Below, one piece after another: positions 4,954-11,964 of a stretch of 17,342 nucleotides of DNA. The DNA lies in the NCBI GenBank assembly GCA_028820945.1, contig JAPPHW010000176.1, forward strand, positions 1-17,342, read 5' to 3'. Source of the DNA: Defluviicoccus sp. (lineage in GTDB: Bacteria > Pseudomonadota > Alphaproteobacteria > MPNO01). The notes under the pieces were generated by a model that was given only the letters and a program-made list of their open reading frames with translations, was not told the DNA's origin and did no database searches. The position numbers and the translations under genes are program-made. How positions within the stretch are numbered: position 1 is the stretch's first letter; every line of letters begins with the position of its first letter.

Positions 4954-7252
4954 CACGCGGATCGAAGATCCGCCGCTGCTGCGCGGGCGGGCGCGCTTCG
5001 TCGACGACATCCATCTGCCCGGGACCCTGCACGCGGCATTCGTGCGGAGCCCGCTGGCTCATGCCGCGATCTCGGGGATCGACAAGCGCGCGGCGGAGGC
5101 GGTATCCGGCGTGCACGCCGTGTGGACGTTCGACGACCTGAAACGCCATCTCGCCGAAGAACGCCTGGTCGTGGGCCTGCCGAGCCCGGCATACCGCCAG
5201 CAACGCGACCGGCCGCTGCTCGCCGCGGGCGAAGCCGTCCATGTCGGCGAGGCGGTGGCGATGGTCGTCGCGGGCTCGCGCTATGCGGCCGAGGATGCGG
5301 CGGCGACGGTCGAAGCGGTCTACGAACCCCTTGCCGTCGTCGCCGATTGCCGCGAGGCGCTGGCTCCCGGCGCGCCGCCGGTCCATCGCGACGGCGATCA
5401 CAACCTGCTCGCCGAACTCGTCATGGAATTCGGCGACATCGAGGCCGCCTTCGCGGGAGGCCGCGTCTTCTCCGCCGGCCTCTCCGTCCACCGCGGCGGC
5501 GGGCATTCGATCGAGGGGCGCGGCGCGCTTGCCCGCCACGACGCGATCGACGATCTGCTCACCCTCTGGAGCTCGACCCAGACGCCGCATGCCGGACGCA
5601 ACCTGATCGCCCGCATGCTTGGCCGGGAGGCGCGCCGCGTCCGGGTCGTCGCTCCGGCGGTGGGCGGCGGGTTCGGCCCCAAGCTCGTTACCTATCCCGA
5701 GGAGGTCGCGGTCGCCCTTGCGGCGCTTCTGCTCGCGCGCCCGGTCAAGTGGATCGAGGACCGGCGCGAACATTTCGTCGCCAGCACGCAGGAGCGCGAC
5801 CAGTTCTGGGAGGTCGAGGCGGCGTTCGACGCCGACGGCGCTATCCGCGGCGTGCGCGGCACCATGGTGCACGATCACGGCGCCTACACCGCGCGCGGCG
5901 CCAACCTGCCCTACGAGTCCGCGCTCACGGTCACGCTGCCCTACGACGTCCCGGCCTACCGGCTTACCGCCCGCGCGGCACTGACCAACAAGGTGCCCGT
6001 CACGCCGGTCCGGGGCGCCGGCCACCCGCAGGCGGTCTTCGCCATGGAACGCCTGCTGGACAAGGCGGCGGAGGGGCTCGGCATCGACCGGTTGACAATC
6101 CGCCAACGCAACCTGATCGGGCCGGAGCGTATGCCATGCACCCGCCCGCTGCAGAGCCGGGGCGGGCGCAAGGTGGTGCTCGACAGCGGCGACTATCCGG
6201 GCTGCATGCGCGCCGCGCTGGATGCGGCCGGCTGGGACGGGTTTCGGGCGCGGCGCGACGCGGCGGCGGCGCGGGGGCTCGCCCGCGGCATCGGGCTCGC
6301 CAACTACGTCAAGGGGACCGGGCGCGGGCCATTCGAGTCCGCCAGCGTCGCCATCGATCCGTCGGGAACGGTGTCGGTCGCTTCGGGTGCGGCGCCGATG
6401 GGGCAGGGAATCGAGACCATGCTCGCCGACATCGTCGCCGGGGCGCTCGGCTGCGACCGCGATCGTGTCAGGGTCACCGCGGGCGACACGGCTGCGGTCG
6501 CGCTCGGCATCGGCGGGTTCAACAGCCGACAGGCGGTGACCGCGGGGAGCTCGGCCTACAACGCCGCGCGCGAGGTTCGTGACAAGGCGCTCGCCGTCGC
6601 CGCGCGTCACCTGGAGGCAGCGGAAGAGGACTTGGAGGTCGCGGGCGGCGCGATCCGGGTGCGCGGCGCGCACGATCTCTCCGTCGGCCTCGGCCGGCTC
6701 GCGGAGACGGTAGGCGGCACGCCCGGCGTGACCCTGCCGGAGGGGATCGCGCCGGGCCTCGCGGCGGAAGAGAATACGGTGCTCGACGACATGCCGTTCG
6801 CCAACGGCACCGCTGTCGCCGAGGTCGAGATCGACCGCGAGACCGGCCATACCGTGCTCGCCGGGCTCGTCGTCGCGCACGATTGCGGGCGCATCGTCAA
6901 CCCGGCCATCGTCGAGGGCCAGATCGTCGGCGGCGCGGCGCATGCCGTTGGCAATGCGCTCTACGAATGGATGGGCTTCGACGGCGATGCACAGCCGCTG
7001 ACGACGAACCTCGCGGACTACCTTCTTCCCGGTTCGACCGACGTGCCGAGGATCGCTACGGTGCACATGGAATCGCCGAGCCCGCTCAACCCGATCGGGG
7101 TCAAGGGGGTAGGCGAGTGCGGCACAGTGCCGACCGCCGCCGCCATCGCCGCCGCGATCGAGGACGCGCTCGGTCTCCCCGGCGGCACGATAGACCGGAC
7201 GCCGCTTTCGCCGGCCGACATCGGGACGCTCGCGCATGACCGCACGGTTTGA
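4946..7252 (+). CDS. Xanthine dehydrogenase / aldehyde oxidase family molybdopterin-binding large subunit
   Basis: This 768-residue protein is the molybdenum-cofactor subunit of the molybdenum hydroxylase family (xanthine dehydrogenase, aldehyde oxidase, CO dehydrogenase-like). It opens with the usual RARFVDD and RSPLAHA blocks. The cofactor motif VGGGFGPK is at residues 239-246, an RGAGHPQA segment aligns with the RGAGR region of non-CO-oxidising members, and the C-terminal KGVGECG carries the predicted base Glu724. It lacks the AYxCSFR signature of true form I CO dehydrogenase. FeS and FAD subunits are not in the window, so it is alone or works with partners elsewhere. I chose GTG 4946 (GGAAG-like ribosome-binding site just upstream) because it overlaps the previous stop by 8 nt and precedes the conserved region; an upstream ATG at 4886 is the alternative. 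Substrate unknown. Confidence 0.92.
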   Translation: MPDTRIEDPPLLRGRARFVDDIHLPGTLHAAFVRSPLAHAAISGIDKRAAEAVSGVHAVWTFDDLKRHLAEERLVVGLPSPAYRQQRDRPLLAAGEAVHVGEAVAMVVAGSRYAAEDAAATVEAVYEPLAVVADCREALAPGAPPVHRDGDHNLLAELVMEFGDIEAAFAGGRVFSAGLSVHRGGGHSIEGRGALARHDAIDDLLTLWSSTQTPHAGRNLIARMLGREARRVRVVAPAVGGGFGPKLVTYPEEVAVALAALLLARPVKWIEDRREHFVASTQERDQFWEVEAAFDADGAIRGVRGTMVHDHGAYTARGANLPYESALTVTLPYDVPAYRLTARAALTNKVPVTPVRGAGHPQAVFAMERLLDKAAEGLGIDRLTIRQRNLIGPERMPCTRPLQSRGGRKVVLDSGDYPGCMRAALDAAGWDGFRARRDAAAARGLARGIGLANYVKGTGRGPFESASVAIDPSGTVSVASGAAPMGQGIETMLADIVAGALGCDRDRVRVTAGDTAAVALGIGGFNSRQAVTAGSSAYNAAREVRDKALAVAARHLEAAEEDLEVAGGAIRVRGAHDLSVGLGRLAETVGGTPGVTLPEGIAPGLAAEENTVLDDMPFANGTAVAEVEIDRETGHTVLAGLVVAHDCGRIVNPAIVEGQIVGGAAHAVGNALYEWMGFDGDAQPLTTNLADYLLPGSTDVPRIATVHMESPSPLNPIGVKGVGECGTVPTAAAIAAAIEDALGLPGGTIDRTPLSPADIGTLAHDRTV

Positions 7253-8126
7253 TGAGATCGGCGAGCGCCTGCGCGCTTTCCGCCTCGGCTCGGGGCTCGG
7301 CGCCGACGAGGTCGCGAGCCGAATCGGTATCTCACGCACCGCGCTCTACCGTTTCGAGAAGGGCCAGGTGGCGAAAATCGAGACGCTGGAGAAGCTCGCC
7401 GATCTGCTGGACGTGTCGCTCCCGACGCTGCTCGGCGTCGGCGTCGAATATATCGGCTCGGCGGTAAGCTTCTTCGAACGCCTGCGCCAGATCGAGGCGG
7501 CGGCCGAGCACATCGTCGTGCTGGCCGGGCCGGTCTCGTTTCTGCTGTCGAGCGACGCCTTCGTCGACACGCTGGAAGAGGTCCTCGGCGAGAGCATCCC
7601 CGACAGCGCCGAGGGGCGTGCGCGCGGGCTCGACCAGGTGAGCGAGCTGATGACGATCCTCCGCCAGCGCAAGGAGACCTACCGCGAGCGACGGCCCGGT
7701 GTCCTCAACCTGATCTCGGAGGCCGAGATGGGGCGGTTCCTGCGGAACGGGCTGGTGGGGCGGTTCGACCTGCCGGCGCCGGTGCGCGAGGACCGCCTCG
7801 CCCGGGCGCGCAAGGAGGCCGAACATCTCGTGCGGATGATGGAGGACGAGCCGATCGGGGTCCAGATCGGCCTCGTTCCGTCCACGCTGCCGCCGACGAG
7901 CTTCCAGATTTTCCGCCAGCCGGGGCGCCGCGTGCTGACGCTGAGCCCGTTCCGGCTCGGGGAGCAACCCAATATCCATGCCGGAGTGGCGATGATTACC
8001 TCGGCGCCAGAGGCGCTCGCGCTGCACGAAAAGACGGCGGAGGATCTGTGGCGCCGCGCCCGCAAGGGCGCCGCCGCCGCGGCCGCGATGCGGGACCTGA
8101 TCGCGCGCCACGCCGCCGCCGGCTGA
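7236..8126 (+). CDS. XRE-family transcriptional regulator with C-terminal putative sensor domain
   Basis: This 296-residue protein has an N-terminal helix-turn-helix of the XRE/Cro-C1 type. Residues about 7-65 include GERLRAFRLGSGLGADEVASRIG, ISRTALYRFEKGQ and IETLEKLADLLDVSLPTLLG. The remaining about 230 residues are predicted cytoplasmic; the end (from about residue 150) loosely recalls the DUF5753-like domain of actinobacterial XRE proteins in the order of a helical SEAEMGRFL segment, a QIGLVPSTLPPTSFQIF strand region and a helical tail. I cannot assign it to a named family. It is the last gene of the operon and overlaps the hydroxylase by 17 nt, so it is co-expressed with the genes it most likely controls. 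It converges with the PqiA-like gene with only 4 nt between the stop codons. Confidence 0.85.
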   Translation: MTARFDEIGERLRAFRLGSGLGADEVASRIGISRTALYRFEKGQVAKIETLEKLADLLDVSLPTLLGVGVEYIGSAVSFFERLRQIEAAAEHIVVLAGPVSFLLSSDAFVDTLEEVLGESIPDSAEGRARGLDQVSELMTILRQRKETYRERRPGVLNLISEAEMGRFLRNGLVGRFDLPAPVREDRLARARKEAEHLVRMMEDEPIGVQIGLVPSTLPPTSFQIFRQPGRRVLTLSPFRLGEQPNIHAGVAMITSAPEALALHEKTAEDLWRRARKGAAAAAAMRDLIARHAAAG

Positions 8127-8130
8127 CGCG

Positions 8131-8517
8131 CTATCGCCTCACCAGGCGGTGGGTGGCGATGGTCGACACCACCACACCGGCGGCGAACAGCACCAGCCCG
8201 GCGTGGATGTCCGCCGTCGTCAGCAGGCTCCCTTCGAGCGCGACCACGAGCAGCGCGACGATACACACGTCGAGCATCGACCAGCGGGATATCCAGGCGG
8301 CCGCCCGCAGCAGCCGGCCCGGCAGCGATCCGGGGTCGGCGCCACCGGTCCAAGCCCAGATTCCAACCGCGACCTTTCCCAACGGCAGCACCACCGAGAA
8401 CAGGAAGACCAGCGCGAACAGGAAATAGCGCCCGTCCGACCAGAAACCGAACACGCCTTCCACGATGGAGTAAGTCCGGCCGAACAGGACGAAGCTGGTC
8501 ACCGAAACCGCCGGCAT
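8131..8517 (-). CDS. PqiA-like (paraquat-inducible protein A family) membrane protein
   Basis: From ATG 8517 this is 128 residues with three evident membrane segments: YFLFALVFLFSVVLPLGKVAVGIWAW, SMLDVCIVALLVVAL and AGLVLFAAGVVVSTIA. The FLFSVVLPLGK and SMLDV elements are typical of single PqiA domains. PqiA proteins are inner-membrane proteins, linked in other bacteria to lipid transport between membranes, usually with PqiB/MCE partners that are absent here. The start is uncertain: the frame stays open upstream to the stop of the ABM gene (8602) and encodes a further hydrophobic segment (IAGLLLAVSLPLLIAGL) normally part of the domain. A CTG at 8586 would include it, giving 151 residues, but no ATG, GTG or TTG is available there. 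It may be translated by coupling to the ABM gene. Confidence 0.75.
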   Translation of the reverse strand: MPAVSVTSFVLFGRTYSIVEGVFGFWSDGRYFLFALVFLFSVVLPLGKVAVGIWAWTGGADPGSLPGRLLRAAAWISRWSMLDVCIVALLVVALEGSLLTTADIHAGLVLFAAGVVVSTIATHRLVRR

Positions 8518-8601
8518 CGTCAGCCCGGCGATCAGGAGCGGCAGGGAGACCGCGAGAAGCAGTCCGGCGATACGGTCGCGGGGCAGGGCCGCCGGCCGCG
8601 C

Positions 8602-8889
8602 TCAGCCGCGCGGCTCGAAGTGGAAGACCTCCGGCGGCTTGGCGAGACAGTCGCGGAACTTCGATCCGAAGGTCTTGTAGTCCTCGCTCTCGCGGAAGGC
8701 GAAATGGTCCTCGATCCGGTCCCACTCGACCGCGATCATGTAGGCGAGCTCGGGCTCGACCCGCTTGCCCCAGCGCAGCCCCTGGCAACCCGGCTGGCGG
8801 CGCAGAATTTCGGAGCCTTCCGAGAAACCCTCGAGGAAAGCGGCCTCGTCCTCAGGCTTGACGTAGATCGTGGCGATCTCGACGACCAT
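8602..8889 (-). CDS. Antibiotic biosynthesis monooxygenase (ABM) domain protein
   Basis: This 95-residue protein is a single ABM (dimeric alpha-beta barrel) domain. It begins MVVEIATIYVKPEDEAAFLEGF, followed by a helix and LRRQPGCQGLRWGKRVEPE, then strand and helix YMIAVEWDRIEDHFAFRES, all in family order. Members include cofactor-free monooxygenases, haem-degrading enzymes and many proteins of unknown substrate. A strong GGGAGG-like ribosome-binding site (complement of 8893-8899) precedes ATG 8889, only 14 nt after the asd stop, so it is probably co-transcribed with asd. The function in this organism cannot be stated more closely. The TGA at 8602-8604 is in the same frame as the downstream PqiA-like reading frame. 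Confidence 0.88.
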   Translation of the reverse strand: MVVEIATIYVKPEDEAAFLEGFSEGSEILRRQPGCQGLRWGKRVEPELAYMIAVEWDRIEDHFAFRESEDYKTFGSKFRDCLAKPPEVFHFEPRG

Positions 8890-8903
8890 CTTTCCCTCCC
8901 CGG

Positions 8904-9929
8904 TCAGGCCGCGGGCAGCAGCCGGCGCGATTGCGCGATGTGCTCGGCGATCTGGACGGCGTTGAGCGCCGCCCCCTTGCGCAAATTGTCGGCGACGACC
9001 CAGAAGCTCAACCCGTTTTCCACCGTCGGGTCCTTGCGTATCCGGCTGACATACACCTGGTCCTCGCCGGCGCTTTCCGCCGGCGTTACGTAACCCTCGT
9101 CGGCACGGTGGTCGACGACGGCGACGCCCGGCATCTCCGACAGCGCCTCGCGCGCCTCCTCGACCGAAATCGGGCGGTCGAACTCGGCGTTGACGGCCTC
9201 GCCATGACCGATGAAGACCGGCACGCGTACGCAGGTCGCGGCCACGCGGATATCCGGGTCGAGGATCTTCCGCGTCTCGACCGCCATCTTCCACTCCTCC
9301 TTGGTCTCCCCATCCTCCATGAAGACGTCGATATGGGGAATGACGTTGAAGGCGATCTGCTTGGTGAACTCCTCGTTGGGGACCTGCTCGTTCACGTAGA
9401 TGCCGCGGGTCTGGTTGAACAGCTCGTCCATCGCCGTCTTGCCGGCGCCGGAGACCGACTGGTAGGTCGCGACCACGACCCGCCTGACTCGGGCAAGATC
9501 GTGCAGCGGCTTGAGCGCCAGCACCATCTGGATGGTGGAGCAGTTCGGATTGGCGACAATGTTCCTCTTGCTCCCGGCAAGGGCGTGCGCGTTGACTTCG
9601 GGCACGACCAGGGGCACGTCCGGCTCCATGCGGAACCGCGAGGTGTTGTCGATTACCACGCAGCCCGCCTTGGCGGCGCGTGGCGCGTGGACGGCGGAGA
9701 CCTTCGCGCCGGGCGAGAAAAGCGCGATGTCGAAACCGGCGAAGTCGAAGGCGGAGAGGTCCCGGACCGGTAGCTCCTCGTCTTCGCCAAACGAAACCTC
9801 GCGCCCGACCGAGCGCTCGGAGGCAAGCGCTACCACGTCGTCGACGGGAAAGGCGCGCTCGGCCAGACATTGCAGAATCTCGTGCCCGACCGCACCGGTC
9901 GCGCCGGCCACGGCAACATTGTAACCCAT
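8904..9929 (-). CDS. asd: Aspartate-semialdehyde dehydrogenase
   Basis: This 341-residue enzyme catalyses NADPH-dependent reduction of beta-aspartyl phosphate to aspartate semialdehyde, the shared step to lysine/diaminopimelate, threonine and methionine. The nucleotide-binding GATGAVG is at residues 10-16, the catalytic Cys130 lies in NPNCSTIQ, and the catalytic His242 in IGHGEAVNAEF; length fits the family. ATG 9929 begins the conserved MGYNVAVAGATGAVG; a longer in-frame ATG at 10217 would overlap the upstream gene and is rejected. In many alphaproteobacteria asd follows leuB directly; here the two are separated by a TRAP transporter operon and a small exported protein gene. The about 109-nt gap upstream (9930-10038) contains a small hairpin (9949-9963, CTCGCC/GGCGAG arms) but no convincing promoter. 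Confidence 0.97.
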   Translation of the reverse strand: MGYNVAVAGATGAVGHEILQCLAERAFPVDDVVALASERSVGREVSFGEDEELPVRDLSAFDFAGFDIALFSPGAKVSAVHAPRAAKAGCVVIDNTSRFRMEPDVPLVVPEVNAHALAGSKRNIVANPNCSTIQMVLALKPLHDLARVRRVVVATYQSVSGAGKTAMDELFNQTRGIYVNEQVPNEEFTKQIAFNVIPHIDVFMEDGETKEEWKMAVETRKILDPDIRVAATCVRVPVFIGHGEAVNAEFDRPISVEEAREALSEMPGVAVVDHRADEGYVTPAESAGEDQVYVSRIRKDPTVENGLSFWVVADNLRKGAALNAVQIAEHIAQSRRLLPAA

Positions 9930-10038
9930 TGGAATACCCTCTCTCGGCCTCGCCACCGGCGAGCGTGCCTTCGCGCCGGCTCCCGAATGTGCGGGACCGG
10001 CGGCGTCAATCCCGGAAATGCGCTGAGGCGCGCCGGCC

Positions 10039-10254
10039 CTAGCTGTCCGACTTGGCCTCGGGTTTCTGATCGGCCGGCTTCGGCACGATCGGCTGAGTCT
10101 CGAGTGCCGGCGTCGACGGCTGCTGATTGAGCGCGGTCGTGATGGGCCCGGATTTCTCGGTCGAGACCATCTTGCCGTACATGCAGGCAAACGCCGAAGT
10201 GGAGACCGAAGCGGCAAGGGCAGCGGCCGCGATGATCGCGAAGGTCTTTTTCAT
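10039..10254 (-). CDS. Small exported protein of unknown function
   Basis: This 71-residue protein starts MKKTFAIIAAAALAASVSTSAFA, a clear Sec-type signal peptide with predicted cleavage after AFA (about residue 23). The mature part is about 48 residues: it begins with Cys-Met-Tyr-Gly and continues into a proline-, glutamine- and lysine-rich low-complexity tail (PALETQPIVPKPADQKPEAKSDS). The Cys is next to the cleavage site, but Phe at -2 does not fit a classical lipobox, so a lipoprotein is possible rather than likely. A GAGGTGCG ribosome-binding site precedes ATG 10254. I do not recognise the family. It lies upstream of asd on the same strand and divergent from the TRAP operon. Confidence 0.75.
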   Translation of the reverse strand: MKKTFAIIAAAALAASVSTSAFACMYGKMVSTEKSGPITTALNQQPSTPALETQPIVPKPADQKPEAKSDS

Positions 10255-10290
10255 GAACACGCACCTCAGCAGAGGGTTGCAAACCCGAAC

Positions 10291-10319
10291 ATGATAGCGC
10301 GGCCCCCGCGGGCGAGCAA
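10291..10319 (-). promoter_or_regulatory. Possible promoter of the small exported protein gene
   Basis: On the minus strand TTGCTC (10319-10314) and TATCAT (10296-10291) are separated by 17 bp, upstream of ATG 10254. The -10 matches five of six consensus positions and the -35 three of six. On the plus strand the same gap holds a TTGACG (10333-10338) that could serve the TRAP operon, but without a good -10. Confidence 0.4.
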
Positions 10320-10395
10320 CGGGGCGCGTCGGTTGACGCCGCACGGTGCCGATGGAAGACTCCTTTCCAGGCATCACGGAACGAAGGGATCGGCG

Positions 10396-11373
10396 ATGAA
10401 GTTCAGGATTTCGGCGGTGGCAATGGGCGTGGCGGGGCTTCTCGCGGCCAATGGCGCGCTCGCCGCGCAGCAGTGGAACATGGCAACGGCCTACCCCGAT
10501 CCGTTCTTCCACACCAAGAACATCCACGGGTTCGTGAAGGAGATCGCGGATGCGTCCAAGGGCGATCTGAAGATCACCGTCCATAGCGCGCAGTCGCTCT
10601 ACAAGCTGCCGGAAATCCATCGCGCCGTGCAGAGCGGCCAGATCCAGATGGGCGAGACGATCGTCTCGCTGCTGGCCAACGAGGATCGCGTCTACGAGGT
10701 CGACTCGCTCCTGTTCTTTGCGGAAAGTTACGACCAGGCCAAGCGCCTGTGGAAGGTTTCCAAGCCGTTCATCGCGAGTCGGCTGGCCAAGAAGGGCCTG
10801 ACCCTCCTCTATTCGGTCCCCTGGCCGCCCCAGGGCTTCTACGCGAAGAAGGAGCTCAAGAGCGCCGACGACTTCAAGGGCCTGAAATTCCGCGCCTATA
10901 ACGCGACCATCTCGCGCTACGCCGCGGCGGTCGGCGCGGTGCCGACCACTGTGCAGCTCGTCGACATACCGCAGGCGTTCTCGACCGGGATCGTCGACGC
11001 GATGATTACCTCGGCCACCACGGGCGTTCTGACCAAGTCCTGGGACTACCTCTCCCACTATCACGACACCCGCGCCGGGCTCGGCAAGAACATGGTCATC
11101 GTCAATACCCGGGCCTTCAAGCGCTTGAGCGAGGCAACCCGCAAGGCGGTGACCGATGCCGCCGCCCGCGCCGAGCCCCGGGGCTGGGAGATGAGCGCCA
11201 ACGAGACCGCCAAGATGACCGCGAAGCTCGACGAGAAGCTCACCGTGGTGCCACCCAAGCCGGGCCTGATGAAGGGGCTGCGCGCGGCCGGCGGGCGGAT
11301 GGTCGAGGACTGGCTTTCCAAGGCGGGGCCGGACGGCAAGAAAATCCTGGACGCCTATCGCGCGTCCAAGTGA
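10396..11373 (+). CDS. TRAP transporter substrate-binding protein (DctP family)
   Basis: This 325-residue periplasmic protein begins with a signal peptide (MKFRISAVAMGVAGLLAANGALA, cleavage about residue 23) and continues in DctP-family fashion: QQWNMATAYPDPFFHTKNI, LYKLPEIHRAVQSGQIQMGE, LKFRAYNATISRYAAAVGAVP and FSTGIVDAMITSATTG. DctP proteins capture small carboxylates and related acids and deliver them to the QM membrane pair that follows. The ligand cannot be told from sequence; the Arg in KFRAYN is the usual carboxylate-contacting arginine of the family. ATG 10396 was chosen because it starts the signal peptide and has a GAAGGGA ribosome-binding site. First gene of a three-gene transporter operon. 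Confidence 0.95.
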   Translation: MKFRISAVAMGVAGLLAANGALAAQQWNMATAYPDPFFHTKNIHGFVKEIADASKGDLKITVHSAQSLYKLPEIHRAVQSGQIQMGETIVSLLANEDRVYEVDSLLFFAESYDQAKRLWKVSKPFIASRLAKKGLTLLYSVPWPPQGFYAKKELKSADDFKGLKFRAYNATISRYAAAVGAVPTTVQLVDIPQAFSTGIVDAMITSATTGVLTKSWDYLSHYHDTRAGLGKNMVIVNTRAFKRLSEATRKAVTDAAARAEPRGWEMSANETAKMTAKLDEKLTVVPPKPGLMKGLRAAGGRMVEDWLSKAGPDGKKILDAYRASK

Positions 11374-11384
11374 GTTCGCGGGGA

Positions 11385-11406
11385 GGCAGGTGAGGGGTCG
11401 CCTGCC
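11385..11406 (+). other. Intercistronic hairpin between TRAP P and Q genes
   Basis: GGCAGGTGA (11385-11393) pairs with TCGCCTGCC (11398-11406) over 9 bp including one G-U, closing a GGGG loop, in the 50-nt gap after the binding-protein gene. No T-tract follows. Such hairpins commonly stabilise the upstream message or attenuate transcription so that the binding protein is made in excess over the membrane subunits. Confidence 0.55.
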
Positions 11407-11423
11407 GGCCCGCGCATGACGAT

Positions 11424-11960
11424 GTGAGACGTCTCCTCAACGGGCTCTACAAAGGGTGCGGCGTGTTGTCGGCCGCATTCATCGTCTGTATCGCGCTCGC
11501 CATACTGGCCGAGATTATCGGCCGCATGGCGGGCGTGCTGATCCCCGCCGCCACGGAGTTCGCCGGATACTGCCTCGCCTCGGCGATCTTCCTCGGCCTC
11601 GCCTATACGCTGACCAGCGGCGAACACATCCGGGTTTCGATTCTCCTGCTCCGGATGCCGCCGCGGGCGCGGAACGCTTTCGAGATCTTCTGCCTCGTGC
11701 TCGGTACCGCGCTCAGCATCTATTTCGCCTGGCACTTCTGCGCCTTCGCATACGAAACCTTCGTGTTCGGGGAGGTCGGCCAGGGGCTGATCAAGACCCC
11801 TCTCTGGATCCCGCAATCGGGTCTTGCGCTGGGTCTCGTCGTGCTGGCGATCGCCTTCGTCGACGAGCTGACGACGATGCTGCGCGGACGGACGCCGCAA
11901 TACGCGGCGCGGGATGGCGACGAGACGGCGCGGGCGCTCAGGACCGGCGGGGAGACCTAG
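11424..11960 (+). CDS. TRAP transporter small permease subunit (DctQ family)
   Basis: This 178-residue inner-membrane protein has the four membrane segments of DctQ subunits: GVLSAAFIVCIALAILAEII, EFAGYCLASAIFLGLAYTL, AFEIFCLVLGTALSIYFAWH and SGLALGLVVLAIAFVDEL. The EFAGYCLASAIFLGLAYTL and SGEHIRVSILL blocks are family-typical. It is needed together with the large subunit for Na+-driven uptake. The likely start is GTG 11424. The stop lies 4 nt before the GTG of the next gene, so the two subunits are closely coupled. Confidence 0.92.
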   Translation: MRRLLNGLYKGCGVLSAAFIVCIALAILAEIIGRMAGVLIPAATEFAGYCLASAIFLGLAYTLTSGEHIRVSILLLRMPPRARNAFEIFCLVLGTALSIYFAWHFCAFAYETFVFGEVGQGLIKTPLWIPQSGLALGLVVLAIAFVDELTTMLRGRTPQYAARDGDETARALRTGGET

Positions 11961-11964
11961 CGCG

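Noticed and set aside
4916..7339. Very long open frame (807 codons) on the minus strand opposite the molybdenum hydroxylase
   Set aside because: It is a high-GC shadow of the plus-strand gene: Arg/Ala/Asp-rich composition, no recognisable domain, and it spans several real genes.
8602..8604. TGA between the ABM and PqiA-like frames as a second selenocysteine codon
   Set aside because: The ABM domain is complete at this stop and the position is not a known redox cysteine. A short GGCC/GGCC repeat follows, but such repeats are common by chance in GC-rich sequence.
8602..9870. A 422-codon minus-strand frame spanning asd and the ABM gene
   Set aside because: Only its last 95 residues (ABM) look like protein; the rest is an out-of-frame reading of asd.
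8904..10217. Longer start for asd (ATG 10217)
   Set aside because: The extension is Arg/Ser/Pro-rich, overlaps the small exported protein gene, and the conserved N terminus begins at 9929.
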